DNA of 64,000 bases from DATGLG01 sp035294245 (GTDB lineage: Bacteria > Pseudomonadota > Alphaproteobacteria > JACZXZ01): contig DATGLG010000017.1 of NCBI GenBank assembly GCA_035294245.1, positions 65,998 to 129,997 on the forward strand, written 5' to 3'. Positions 26,320 to 34,643 of this stretch are shown piece by piece (the stretch's first letter is position 1; every line of letters starts with the position of its first letter). A program made the position numbers and the translations under genes. Under the pieces are notes generated by a model. It was not told where the DNA came from and did not search any database. It was given only the letters and a program-made list of their open reading frames with translations.

Positions 26320-26709
26320 ATGAGTACGACCGTGACGCCATTCGCCGAGGCTTTGGCCGATACCGAGCTCGTGGCCCTGGTCAAGGGAGGCCAGGGCGCA
26401 ATGTTCGCGGAGATCATGCGTCGCAACAACCGGCGCCTGTTTCGGCTCGTCCGCGCTGTCGTCGGCGACGATGCGGAGGCCGAGGAGATCGTCCAGGAAA
26501 CCTATGTGCGGGCCTATACCGCCCTCGCCCGATGGCGTGAGGACGCGAGCCTCGCCGCCTGGCTGTCGCGCATTGCCATAAACGAGGCGCTGGGGACGCC
26601 TTCGCCGCCGGCGGCCTGTCGTCGAATTTGCAACGATCGCCGAGAGCCCGGCAGACGTTGCACCCGGACCCTTCGATCACCTCCTCCATCCAATGAGCAC
26701 GGCGAATAG
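26320..26709 (+). pseudogene. ECF sigma factor, frameshifted and truncated
   Basis: Sigma region 2 is intact, with LFRLVRAVVGDDAEAEEIVQ and TYVRAYTALARWREDASLAA. After AINEALG the frame breaks at a GGGG run (26592-26595). Removing one G restores GRLRRRRPVVEFATIAESPA and on to HPMSTAN, which is normal linker sequence of these factors. Region 4, needed for -35 recognition, is then missing: the next bases already belong to a cytochrome gene. So there is one single-base insertion plus a deletion of the 3' half. A sequencing error could explain the first lesion but not the loss of region 4. Confidence 0.85.
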
Positions 26710-27070
26710 GCGCCGGGGTCGGTTGCGGCCTCGCCCCCGCCTTCGGGTTGCCGCTCGGCAACCCGGAGCGAGGCGCCAAGATCTATGCGCGCTGCCAAGC
26801 CTGCCATTCGATCGATCGCGACCGCACCGGGCCGCGCCATGCGGATCTCTTCGGGCGGCGCGCCGGCAGCATCCCCGGCTTTCCGTATTCCGCCGCGATG
26901 CGGAAAGCCGGCGCTGCGGGGCTCGTCTGGAATGCGAAGACCCTCGACAAATTCCTCAGATCGCCGACGGCATTCATTCCGGGCCCGCGCATGGGATACG
27001 CGGGCATCAAGAACGATCAGGAACGGATCGACCTCATCTCGCCTATCTTGCGGAGGCGACCCGGCAATGA
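26710..27070 (+). pseudogene. c-type cytochrome gene, 5' truncated and frameshifted
   Basis: Encodes a class I cytochrome c with the haem site CQACHS, the LFGRRAGSIPGFPYS loop and the axial-methionine region GPRMGYAGI. The N-terminal signal peptide is reduced to a remnant (GAGVGCGLAPAFGLPLGNPE) without a start codon and with an upstream in-frame stop. Near the end two extra bases (TC, about 27037-27040) shift the frame; without them the protein would end DLIAYLAEATRQ at the stop at 27068. The haem protein could not be exported in this form. Confidence 0.8.
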
Positions 27071-27088
27071 GAGCCGATCATCGGCGCG

Positions 27089-27427
27089 TCATTCGGCCTG
27101 CCGGCTTCTCCCGGCAACGGCAGCGAGCACGGCCGCCTGCACCTCGGGCGGCTGGGCGCTGAGCGCCTCGTTCATCGCCTTGAGCGTGCAGCGCAGCTCA
27201 TAGACCTGATCGAGGAGGGAAAGCACGAGCGGCACCACCTCGTCGTGCACGCCGAGCTGATGGCGCAAGTCGTAGACCAAGCGAACGCGCGCCACGTCGA
27301 TTTCCTGGAACAGCCATTGGCCGTCGGCGGCCCTCTCCGGCTGCACCCAGCGGCGCTCGATCCACACGGAAAGCTCCGCCGGCTCGAGGTCGGGAAACAG
27401 CGCCGCAATGGCGTCGAGAGGCATCAT
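27089..27427 (-). CDS. cbpM: Chaperone modulatory protein CbpM
   Basis: 112 residues, MerR-like helical protein of the CbpM family. Typical features are an N-terminal LDAIAALFPDL-type segment, ERRWVQPER and RVRLVYDLRHQLGVHDEVV. CbpM binds the J-domain of CbpA and blocks its co-chaperone activity. The ATG overlaps the cbpA stop by four bases, so both are made from one transcript. Confidence 0.92.
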   Translation of the reverse strand: MMPLDAIAALFPDLEPAELSVWIERRWVQPERAADGQWLFQEIDVARVRLVYDLRHQLGVHDEVVPLVLSLLDQVYELRCTLKAMNEALSAQPPEVQAAVLAAVAGRSRQAE

Positions 27428-28314
27428 GATTCGGCCATCCCCTTGCGCGGATCGAAGGGGTGACGCGGGGTCCAGGTCTCGAGGAAGGCGGCGAGCTCGG
27501 GCTCGGGGGAGGCAGGAATCACCACCTTGAGCTCCGCATATTGATGCCCGCCGGCGATGCCGCGGCCTTTCAATCTGAGCCGTGTGCCGCTGCTCGAATT
27601 CGGGGGAATGGTGAGGCTGACCGGCCCCTTGATCGTCGGCACCTGGACCTTGCCGCCGAGGACGGCCTCCTTGAGCGTAACCGGCAGCTCGAGAATGATG
27701 TCGTTACCGTCCCGCCGAAAGAACGGGTGGGGCGCGACGGTGACCTCGATCAGGGCATCGCCGGGCGGCCCGCCGCCCAGCCCAGGCTGGCCCTTGCCCT
27801 TCAGCCGTAGGATCTGGCCGTCGCGGAGCCCGGCGGGAATGGTGACGTCGAGGGTTTGCCCGTCGGGCAGGGTGAGGCGGCGCACGGCGCCCCGGACCGC
27901 TTCGAGGAAATCGACCGTGAGGGTGTAGAAGGCGTCGCCGCCGGGCAGCTTGAAATCCCGCGCCCGGCCAGCGCGGAAGGCGCCGCCGAGGAGATCGGCG
28001 AGATCCTCGTCGGTGAAGGCCTCGGCGCGATATTTGGCCCGGCCGGGCGCATCGGCGAAATCCCGGTAGAAGTTGCGCTCATGCGCCCGCTCGGCGCCGC
28101 TTGCGTCGATCTCACCGCGATCGAAGCGCTTACGCTTCTCGGGATCGGAGAGCAGCTCATAGGCCGCGCTGATCGCCTTGAAGCGGTCCTCGGCGTCCTT
28201 CCTGCCGGGATTGAGATCCGGGTGATGCTGCTTGGCGAGCTTGCGATAAGCCGCGCGGATCGTCTCCGGTGCAGCGTCCCGCGCAACTCCCAAAACCTTA
28301 TAAGGATCATCCAT
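27424..28314 (-). CDS. cbpA: DnaJ-like co-chaperone CbpA
   Basis: 296 residues from the ATG at 28314, where the J-domain begins (MDDPYKVLGV). HPD is at 31-33. A short linker replaces the Gly/Phe and zinc-finger regions of DnaJ, followed by two C-terminal peptide-binding domains (LTLPDGQTLDVTIPAGLRDG, RLKGRGIAGG). Stimulates DnaK ATPase. In-frame upstream ATGs would add 32 unrelated residues. Paired with cbpM. Confidence 0.93.
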   Translation of the reverse strand: MDDPYKVLGVARDAAPETIRAAYRKLAKQHHPDLNPGRKDAEDRFKAISAAYELLSDPEKRKRFDRGEIDASGAERAHERNFYRDFADAPGRAKYRAEAFTDEDLADLLGGAFRAGRARDFKLPGGDAFYTLTVDFLEAVRGAVRRLTLPDGQTLDVTIPAGLRDGQILRLKGKGQPGLGGGPPGDALIEVTVAPHPFFRRDGNDIILELPVTLKEAVLGGKVQVPTIKGPVSLTIPPNSSSGTRLRLKGRGIAGGHQYAELKVVIPASPEPELAAFLETWTPRHPFDPRKGMAES

Positions 28315-28561
28315 CGCGCTAGAGAATATCCCGTGCAGCTCGGCCGTTCCAACGGCGGCGCTGGTCATGGGGGAAACTTTGCCGACGGGCTGCCGAAAGC
28401 GGATCGGCAAAATATGCCGGGCCCGAGCGAATTCTTACAAGATCATTTCATATGTTATTGAGATGACGATTGCCTTTCAATTGGCATCCGCTTTGCGTCG
28501 GTCAATTCGAAGCCGGCCACGGAGCGGCGGGCCTTTTCGATGAGCACAGCCGAGCGATGCG

Positions 28562-30685
28562 ATGACGATCCTTAGCCTCGCCAACTTCACCGTCGACAGC
28601 AAGGGCACCGTCACCTTTTCGGGTATCGGCTCGGGGATCGATTTCCACAAGATCGCCGACGAGGTGATCAAGGCGAAGCAGGCGCCCGTGGACCGCATGA
28701 GCGCCGATATCACGAGCGGCCAGAAGAAGATTGCCGAGTTGCAGAAGCTTCAGGCCTTGCTCGACAGCCTGCAGAGCTCGGTGTCGCGACTTTATGGCGC
28801 CCTCTCCTTCGATAATGCGCAAGACAGCTTCTCGGCGAAGGCGGTGGCGACCCAGAGCAGCCGGCTCGATGGCGCAGCGCCCTCGCCGGCGAGCAGCATT
28901 CTCGCCGTCACCACGACGAGCCTGGCGCAGACGGGTAATCATCAACTCCAGGTGCTCCAGCTCGCCGCGGCGCACAAGCTCGGTAGCGCCGGCTTCGCCA
29001 GCCTGGCGAGCGATCTCGGCACGGCAAGCGGCGGAGGCTCGCTTTCCGGCAGCTTTACCCTGAACGGCGTGACCATCGATGTGCTTCCGACCGACCGCCT
29101 CGCCGATCTGCGCGACCGCATCAACGCCGCCAATACGGGGGCCAACCCAACCGGCGTCACCGCCAGCATCATCTCGATCAGCCCGAGCGAAAATCTGCTG
29201 GTCCTGAGCGCCGATCAGACGGGGGTTCCGATCACTCTTGCCGACCCGGGTGGCAGCGGCGTGCTGGCGCGGCTCGGCTTCTCGAGCGACGGCGGGCAAA
29301 GCTTCCTCAATCAGCTGCAAGCACCGCAACCGGCGCAATTCACGGTCGACGGGCTGACCGATCCAGGCAAATTCCAATCGGCGGTCCAAGCGAGCCCGTC
29401 GAACGCCGCCTTCGGCGGTTACACGACCGTGTCTGCCGGCACTTTCGAGGTGCTCGGCGGCAATGGGGAGGTGCTGGGCAGCATCGCCTATGATGGCAGC
29501 GATTCCCTCGACAGCTTGGCCGCGAAGCTCAACGACATTCCCGGCATCGCGGCCGTCGTGGTTCAGAGCCGCACGGGGCCGCAGCTCATGGTTAGCAAGA
29601 GCAACGGAGAGCGGATCGGCTTCGCGCAGGACACGGGCAATCTGCTCCAGCAAATCGGGATGACCAATCAGCCCCTCGTCCTCACTCGGCCCAGCAACAC
29701 GATCGACGATCTTTTCTCGGGGATGACGATCAATCTCTTTCGCGCCGAGAAGGGTACGACGGTCGATATTCAGGTCACACGCGACTTTGTCGCCATCAAG
29801 ACCAGTATCGAAGCCTTCGTGCAGGCCTATAACGCCGTGCGGCAATTCATCAATACCGAGAATAGGAGCGATCTCAAGACCGGCGGGCCGGCGGCCGATG
29901 CCGGTCCTCTCTTCGGCGACAGCATGATGAACGGGATTCGCGATCAGCTTTCGGCAATCATCGGCGGCGGTGCGCTTGGGCTTAGCCCGGAATTTTCGAG
30001 CCTGGCCCAGATCGGCATCGGCTTCGTCAACAACGCCGCCCTCGTCGACTCGACCCTCGCCGATACGCTGTCGATTAACGAAGCCAAGCTCAACCAGGCC
30101 CTGATCAATAATTCCGGCGATGTGCAGCGGCTGTTTGCCTTCAATTTCTCGAGCGCCGATCCTCGGGTGACGCTTGTCGGATTCAGCGACGACTCACCGG
30201 CTTATAGCTCGTCCGGATATGTCTTGAACCTCGCTTATGATGCATCGGCCGGGCGGCTGAGCTCCGCCAATCTGGGTGGCACCCCCGATGGCGCGGATGA
30301 CGGCAGCGCCACCGTCGACGGGCAGAGCATCACGATGAGCGGCAAGACGGGTGCGAGCGGGCTGCGGCTCTACTATTCGGGCAACACCAGCCTGAGCGGC
30401 GTGCAGGTGAATTTCACGATTGGCGTCGGCACCCAGCTCTATTTCCGGCTCAAGGCGATGACCGATCCCATATCGGGACTGATCCAGAATGCCGTCGCAG
30501 GCCTCAAGACGCAGGGCCAGCGGAGCCAGGACACGATTGACCGCTATATGCGAGAACTCCATCTGACCAAGCAGTCCCTGCTCGAGAAATTCAATCGCGC
30601 GGAGACGATCATCGGCCGGCTCAACGCGATCAAGGAGAGCGTCCTTCAGCTCCTTGGCAACACTAACGACAATACGAAGCATTGA
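28562..30685 (+). CDS. fliD: Flagellar hook-associated protein 2 (filament cap)
   Basis: 707 residues. The N-terminal FliD domain starts with FSGIGSGIDFHKIADEVIKA and the C-terminal domain (about 400-690) ends in the coiled segment SQDTIDRYMRELHLTKQSLL followed by NRAETIIGRLNAI. The middle is a variable region rich in Ser/Gly/Asp. FliD caps the growing filament and folds flagellin. No flagellin, fliS or hook gene lies nearby, so the gene is isolated. Divergent from cbpA across 247 bases. No clear Shine-Dalgarno. Confidence 0.92.
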   Translation: MTILSLANFTVDSKGTVTFSGIGSGIDFHKIADEVIKAKQAPVDRMSADITSGQKKIAELQKLQALLDSLQSSVSRLYGALSFDNAQDSFSAKAVATQSSRLDGAAPSPASSILAVTTTSLAQTGNHQLQVLQLAAAHKLGSAGFASLASDLGTASGGGSLSGSFTLNGVTIDVLPTDRLADLRDRINAANTGANPTGVTASIISISPSENLLVLSADQTGVPITLADPGGSGVLARLGFSSDGGQSFLNQLQAPQPAQFTVDGLTDPGKFQSAVQASPSNAAFGGYTTVSAGTFEVLGGNGEVLGSIAYDGSDSLDSLAAKLNDIPGIAAVVVQSRTGPQLMVSKSNGERIGFAQDTGNLLQQIGMTNQPLVLTRPSNTIDDLFSGMTINLFRAEKGTTVDIQVTRDFVAIKTSIEAFVQAYNAVRQFINTENRSDLKTGGPAADAGPLFGDSMMNGIRDQLSAIIGGGALGLSPEFSSLAQIGIGFVNNAALVDSTLADTLSINEAKLNQALINNSGDVQRLFAFNFSSADPRVTLVGFSDDSPAYSSSGYVLNLAYDASAGRLSSANLGGTPDGADDGSATVDGQSITMSGKTGASGLRLYYSGNTSLSGVQVNFTIGVGTQLYFRLKAMTDPISGLIQNAVAGLKTQGQRSQDTIDRYMRELHLTKQSLLEKFNRAETIIGRLNAIKESVLQLLGNTNDNTKH

Positions 30686-30812
30686 GCGACCCGGTCGCCA
30701 TCGCCCGGCCGTATCCGGCGCTTCGGGATGCGCCCGGTTCCCAAGCACCACCGCCTTTGCATTGCCGGCCGCTTTGCAGTATGAAAGCGGCCGGGGCCCA
30801 TGGCTTCCCGAC

Positions 30813-30889
30813 GCGCCCGTAGCTCAGCTGGATAGAGCGTTGCCCTCCGGAGGCAAAGGTCAGGGGTTCGAATCCCTTCGGGCGCGCCA
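30813..30889 (+). tRNA. tRNA-Arg (anticodon CCG)
   Basis: A 77-base cloverleaf with encoded CCA. Acceptor stem GCGCCCG pairs with CGGGCGC, D stem GCTC/GAGC, anticodon stem TTGCC/GGCAA around loop CTCCGGA with anticodon CCG, T stem AGGGG/CCCTT around TTCGAAT. Decodes CGG. No integrase or att duplication is seen next to it. Confidence 0.97.
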
Positions 30890-30915
30890 TTCTCGAACGG
30901 TTCGACCTACAAGGC

Positions 30916-30967
30916 TTATCCCCTCTTGGTCGAATACATGGTTTATCTCCTCTTGGTCGGATACATG
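30916..30967. repeat. Tandem 27-base duplication
   Basis: Two 25-base copies (30916-30940 and 30943-30967), TTATCYCCTCTTGGTCGRAT followed by ACATG, with two differences and a 27-base period, so the reading frame is kept. The second copy encodes the start of the small ORF at 30938. Confidence 0.8.
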
Positions 30968-31102
30968 CCGCTACCGCTGCGACTTGCGGCTGGGGAGCTC
31001 CTTGCGCCGGCCGAGGTCGGCAAGATGTGGCGCGACGCCAGCGTCGCGGCAGGCGGCCCGGTTAAGAACGGCCGCAGCATCATCCGCCGCGCGAGTGCAT
31101 GA
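30938..31102 (+). CDS. Small ORF upstream of the anion transporter, function unknown
   Basis: 54 codons beginning MVYLLLVGYMPLPLRLAAGE. The stop overlaps the transporter ATG (ATGA at 31099-31102), a spacing typical of translational coupling. The central APAEVGKMWRDASVAAGG has a helical, protein-like composition. The N-terminal codons lie in a tandem duplication; in-frame translation of the first copy gives a similar peptide upstream. No Shine-Dalgarno is seen, so the start may differ. Confidence 0.35.
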   Translation: MVYLLLVGYMPLPLRLAAGELLAPAEVGKMWRDASVAAGGPVKNGRSIIRRASA

Positions 31103-32325
31103 CCGGCTTCGTCGTCGCCGTTTTCATCCTTACCTATATCGGCATGGCCCTTGGGCGATTTCCCGGCCTGCGGATCGATCGCTCCGGGATCGCGATGATC
31201 GCCGCGGTGGTGCTGGCCGCCACTGGTGCCGTTCCCGCCGAGACGCTTGCGGCTGCGATCCATTTCCCGACCCTGCTGCTGCTGGCGGCGCTGATGATCC
31301 TCTCCGCGCGCTTTGCGGCGGCAGGATTTTACGACGCGGCTGCGGCGTGGACAGCGCGCCAGGCGCGGCGGCCGGTGCTTCTTCTCGCCGTCACTGTGGC
31401 GGTCGGCGGCGCGCTCTCGGCATTTCTCGTCAACGACATCGTCGTCTTCGCGATGACCCCGCTCCTCTGCGCCGGGCTCAAGGCGCGCGGGCTCGACCCG
31501 CGGCCCTTTCTCGCCGCTCTTGCGGGGGCCAGCAACGCGGGCTCGGCCGCAACGCTCATCGGCAATCCGCAGAACATCCTGATTGGCCAGGCCGGCGGCC
31601 TCGACTTCTGGAGTTTCCTTGTCGCGGCAGCCGTCCCCGCCATGGTCTCGCTCGGCATTGTCTTTGCCGTCGTCGCCTTTGCCTGGCGCGACACGCTTGC
31701 CAGCGAGGCAACGTCGCCGCGGCCGGCGCCGATCGCATTCGACAAGCGGCAAACGACGATCTGCTTCGTCGCCATTCTTGTCTTGCTCGCCCTCTTCGCC
31801 ACGCCGGTGCCGCGGGCGATCTCTGCCCTCATCGTCGCGGCACTCCTCATCGTCAGCCGGACCGTGCCGAGCCGCAGGCTCTTCTCCGATATCGATCTCC
31901 CTCTACTGATCCTCTTCGCCGGGCTCTTCATCGCCAACGAGGCCGTCGTCCGCACCGGCGTCGCCGAAACAGGCGTGCGCTGGCTCGCAGCCCATGACCT
32001 GCTGCCCTCCCATCTTGCGATCCTCGCGCCGGTGGCGCTCCTGCTCAGCAACACGATCGGCAATGTGCCGGCGGTGGTAATGATCCTCAAGGTGTGGCAG
32101 GGGATACCGTCGGGGACGCTGATCGGGCTCGCCATTCTCTCAACCCTCGCCGGCAACCTCTTCCTTGTCGGCAGCCTCGCCAATCTCATCGTCGCCGAGC
32201 GCGCGCAAGCGGCAGGTGTCCGACTCTCCTTCATCGATCACGCCCGGGCCGGCGTGCCCGTCACGATCGCCTCCATGACGGCGGCCAGCCTGTGGCTCTG
32301 GATGACGGGGTATATGCGACTCTAG
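31099..32325 (+). CDS. SLC13/ArsB-type anion transporter
   Basis: 408 residues, about 11 membrane segments. Two conserved re-entrant regions with the Asn-rich signatures of this superfamily are present: ASNAGSAATLIGNPQNILIG (about 150-170) and its counterpart LLSNTIGNVPAVVMIL then LAGNLFLVGSLANLIV. Family members carry di/tricarboxylates, sulfate, arsenite or sodium/proton. The substrate cannot be read from sequence. The preceding small ORF overlaps by four bases. Confidence 0.85.
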   Translation: MTGFVVAVFILTYIGMALGRFPGLRIDRSGIAMIAAVVLAATGAVPAETLAAAIHFPTLLLLAALMILSARFAAAGFYDAAAAWTARQARRPVLLLAVTVAVGGALSAFLVNDIVVFAMTPLLCAGLKARGLDPRPFLAALAGASNAGSAATLIGNPQNILIGQAGGLDFWSFLVAAAVPAMVSLGIVFAVVAFAWRDTLASEATSPRPAPIAFDKRQTTICFVAILVLLALFATPVPRAISALIVAALLIVSRTVPSRRLFSDIDLPLLILFAGLFIANEAVVRTGVAETGVRWLAAHDLLPSHLAILAPVALLLSNTIGNVPAVVMILKVWQGIPSGTLIGLAILSTLAGNLFLVGSLANLIVAERAQAAGVRLSFIDHARAGVPVTIASMTAASLWLWMTGYMRL

Positions 32326-32343
32326 CCCGGGTTGAACCCGGGC
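32325..32343. repeat. Perfect inverted repeat after the transporter gene
   Basis: GCCCGGGTT, one G, AACCCGGGC. The arms begin at the transporter stop codon. No T-run follows, so it is not a standard terminator; the single-base loop favours a protein-binding or cruciform site. Function unknown. Confidence 0.5.
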
Positions 32344-32402
32344 GCGCGCCGCGCCACATCTTCTTCATCCGCCCCCGGCGGCCTTTCTGAAAGGATGATG
32401 CG

Positions 32403-33221
32403 ATGACCCCCGAAGAACGCGATCTCATCAGCGGCCTCTTTGAGCGGCTCAAGGGCGCCGAAACCGGGCAAAAGGATCGCGAAGCGGACGACCTCATCAA
32501 CCGGCTCGTCGTCCAGCACCCCTCGGCCCCCTATCTCCTCACCCAGCTCGCCCTCGTGCAGGAGCATGCCCTCACCAACGCCCAGACGCGCATCAGCCGG
32601 CTCGAGGCCGAGCTCGCAGAGGCCAAGCGCGCCCAGCCGCAGCAAGGGGGCGGCGGCACGAGCTTCCTCGGCGGACTGATCGGGCGCGGTCCTTGGGGTG
32701 CCCGCGAGGCCTCGCCTCAGCCGCCGCCGGCAGCCGCGCCGACACAGGGGCGCGCCTCCGGGCCGGCGCCCGGAACGACGGCGCCCTGGAGCGGCTCGGT
32801 GCCGCCCACGGCGCCCTCACCAGGCGGCGGCTTCCTCCACCAAGCCCTCTCGACGGCAGCAGGCGTTGCCGGCGGCGCCTTGCTCTTCGACGGCATTCGC
32901 AGCCTGTTCTGGCACAATCCCGGACCTTTCGGCCCTGCGCTCGGCGCCAGCTGGGGCGGGGGCAGCGGCTGGGCGCAGCCCGCAGGTGTCAACGAGACGA
33001 TCGTGAACAATTATTACGGCGATGCCGGAAGCAGCGACCCCGGCCAGAGCGATCCCTCGGCCGATCCGAACGCGGGCGTCGTCGACACCGGCTATAGCCC
33101 CGACGACAGCGGCCAGCTCGATGATCAGGGCGGCATTCAGGACGCCGATTTCAGCGATAACGGGGGCGACTTCGATAGTGGCGGCGATTTCGGCGGGGGC
33201 GACGATACAAGCTTCACCTAA
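32403..33221 (+). CDS. DUF2076 protein with Gly/Asp-rich C-terminus
   Basis: 272 residues starting MTPEERDLISGLFERLKGAE, the characteristic DUF2076 N-terminus, with GAAAGGATG just upstream. A helical segment to about residue 75 is followed by a Pro/Gly-rich linker, a short hydrophobic stretch (about 140-160) and an acidic, low-complexity C-terminus (DDSGQLDDQGGIQDADFSDN and repeats of Gly-Asp). The fold and the acidic tail suggest a periplasmic or membrane-associated protein, possibly metal binding; function is unknown. Confidence 0.85.
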   Translation: MTPEERDLISGLFERLKGAETGQKDREADDLINRLVVQHPSAPYLLTQLALVQEHALTNAQTRISRLEAELAEAKRAQPQQGGGGTSFLGGLIGRGPWGAREASPQPPPAAAPTQGRASGPAPGTTAPWSGSVPPTAPSPGGGFLHQALSTAAGVAGGALLFDGIRSLFWHNPGPFGPALGASWGGGSGWAQPAGVNETIVNNYYGDAGSSDPGQSDPSADPNAGVVDTGYSPDDSGQLDDQGGIQDADFSDNGGDFDSGGDFGGGDDTSFT

Positions 33222-33240
33222 GCGGCGAGGCTGAGCCTTA

Positions 33241-34086
33241 TCAAGCTTCGACAGTGCGCGACGCCCGCGTCGACGCCAGCCGCGGCGACGGGCGTGTGAG
33301 GCGCATCAACCCAAAGATCACCGCCACCGTCACGGCATAGAAGATCACCTGCAATCCGTCGGGCTCGGCAATATAGCCGACGAGCGTGTGTAGCACGCGG
33401 CCAACGATGCTCGTCTCCGACAGAATCTGTGACGTGTTCCAAAGCGTGCCGCCAACGGAGGGCAGGAAGCCAGCCTGCATCAGGAAGCCGGCGCCCTGCG
33501 CCGCCATGCCGGCCGCGAGGAGGAGGATGAGCCAGCTCGTCACCGTGAAGAGCCGACGGATGGGGATGCGCACGAGGCCGAAATAGGTGACGAGGCCGGC
33601 GAGAACGCCTGCGGCCAGCCCGAGCACGCCTCCGGCCACCATCTCGCCGGCGCCGCTCTGCCCGGCGGCGGCGATACCATAGACGAAAAGCACAACCTCC
33701 GAGCCTTCGCGCAACACGGCCAGGCCGACAACGATGGAAAGGGCATAGAGCGGACGTCGCCCCGCCTGGACATCGGCGCCGACACTGCTCATCTGCGCGG
33801 CGATCTCGCGGCCATGCCGGCCCATCCAGACATTGTGCCAGCCCAGCATCACGACGGCCGCGAAGAGCACGCCGGCGTCGAAGACCTCCTGGCCCATGCC
33901 TTCGACCATATCCGAGATCGTCCCGGCGAAGGCGGCCACCAGGCTCGCAGCAAGCACTCCGGCGACGAGCCCCAGGCTCACCCAGCGACTGCGCCCGGCA
34001 ATCCCTTTTGTCGCGGCGACCACGATGCCGATGACGAGGGCCGCTTCAAGCACCTCGCGGAAGACGATGATCGCAGTCGCAAGCAT
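33241..34086 (-). CDS. FTR1-family iron permease
   Basis: 281 residues with seven membrane segments. The two iron-binding motifs of the family are present: REVLE (residues 10-14) and REGSE (126-130). It imports iron, usually ferric after oxidation by a partner. The cupredoxin gene lies 15 bases upstream in the same operon. No EfeB peroxidase or multicopper oxidase is adjacent, so the cupredoxin is the likely partner. Confidence 0.93.
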   Translation of the reverse strand: MLATAIIVFREVLEAALVIGIVVAATKGIAGRSRWVSLGLVAGVLAASLVAAFAGTISDMVEGMGQEVFDAGVLFAAVVMLGWHNVWMGRHGREIAAQMSSVGADVQAGRRPLYALSIVVGLAVLREGSEVVLFVYGIAAAGQSGAGEMVAGGVLGLAAGVLAGLVTYFGLVRIPIRRLFTVTSWLILLLAAGMAAQGAGFLMQAGFLPSVGGTLWNTSQILSETSIVGRVLHTLVGYIAEPDGLQVIFYAVTVAVIFGLMRLTRPSPRLASTRASRTVEA

Positions 34087-34101
34087 GGGCGTCCTCGCCG
34101 G

Positions 34102-34470
34102 CTATTTCGCGATGATCCGGCCCTTAGCCGTCGCGGCGTGATATTCGCCGATGAACTCATAGGTGCCTGGATCGAGTGGGCCGATATAGATGACCCCTTC
34201 CTTGCCGCCCGTGATGACCTTCTCCCGATGGAGCTGATCGCTGTCGAATTCCTCGGGCGTGGCATCCTGATTCTTGACCACCAGCTTCACCTTCCGGCCG
34301 GCCGGCACCTCCAGCACGTCCGGGACGAATTTGTGGTCCTTGATCGCAAGATCGTAGCTATCCCCCGCCGCCGCGACCGGATGGGGCAGCCCCGTTATCA
34401 GCAAGCCCGCCGAGAAGGCTAAAGCGGCGCCAAAAAGAGGCCGACCGAGGCGCAACCGAATAGAAGGCAT
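34102..34470 (-). CDS. Exported cupredoxin-domain protein
   Basis: 122 residues from the ATG at 34470, preceded by AGGAGAGATA. A signal peptide (about 1-34, ending PVAAAG) is followed by one EfeO-type cupredoxin domain with KFVPDVLEVPAGRKV and the end segment GEYHAATAKGRII. The usual copper Cys is absent; His and Glu/Asp residues may bind iron instead. Periplasmic iron (or copper) binding in support of the FTR1 permease is likely. Confidence 0.88.
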   Translation of the reverse strand: MPSIRLRLGRPLFGAALAFSAGLLITGLPHPVAAAGDSYDLAIKDHKFVPDVLEVPAGRKVKLVVKNQDATPEEFDSDQLHREKVITGGKEGVIYIGPLDPGTYEFIGEYHAATAKGRIIAK

Positions 34471-34531
34471 TATCTCTCCTCTCGACGCCGATCTGGGTAG
34501 GATCGGCTTGGTTCTCCGGCGATGACAAATT

Positions 34532-34546
34532 TGCAAATCATTCGCA
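34532..34546. promoter_or_regulatory. Fur-like operator
   Basis: TGCAAATCATTCGCA is a 15-base palindrome with one mismatched pair, of the TGCnAATnATTnGCA type found before iron genes in several Alphaproteobacteria. It lies 17-31 bases downstream of the candidate -10, so a bound repressor would block transcription of the cupredoxin-FTR1 operon. Regulator identity (Fur or Mur) is inference. Confidence 0.6.
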
Positions 34547-34562
34547 TCACCCTCCCGTGCAG

Positions 34563-34591
34563 TTAATAATCAGTCGCAAACTCGCTGTCAA
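34563..34591 (-). promoter_or_regulatory. Sigma70 promoter of the iron-uptake operon
   Basis: On the minus strand TTGACA (34591-34586), 17-base spacer, TATTAA (34568-34563). The -35 is a perfect consensus. Expected start of transcription is near 34556, upstream of the Fur-like palindrome and about 85 bases before the cupredoxin start codon. Confidence 0.7.
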
Positions 34592-34643
34592 GCCGGCACT
34601 ATTGCGACAAAGCCCCGCGGCAAGCTCGCATCGACGATATGCG

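Noticed and set aside
30663..30890. 75-codon minus-strand frame starting MARPKGFEPLTF across the tRNA
   Set aside because: It is the reverse complement of the tRNA-Arg gene; this well-known spurious protein appears wherever such tRNAs are translated backward.
32325..32343. Inverted repeat as rho-independent terminator
   Set aside because: Single-base loop and no following T-run; listed only as a repeat.
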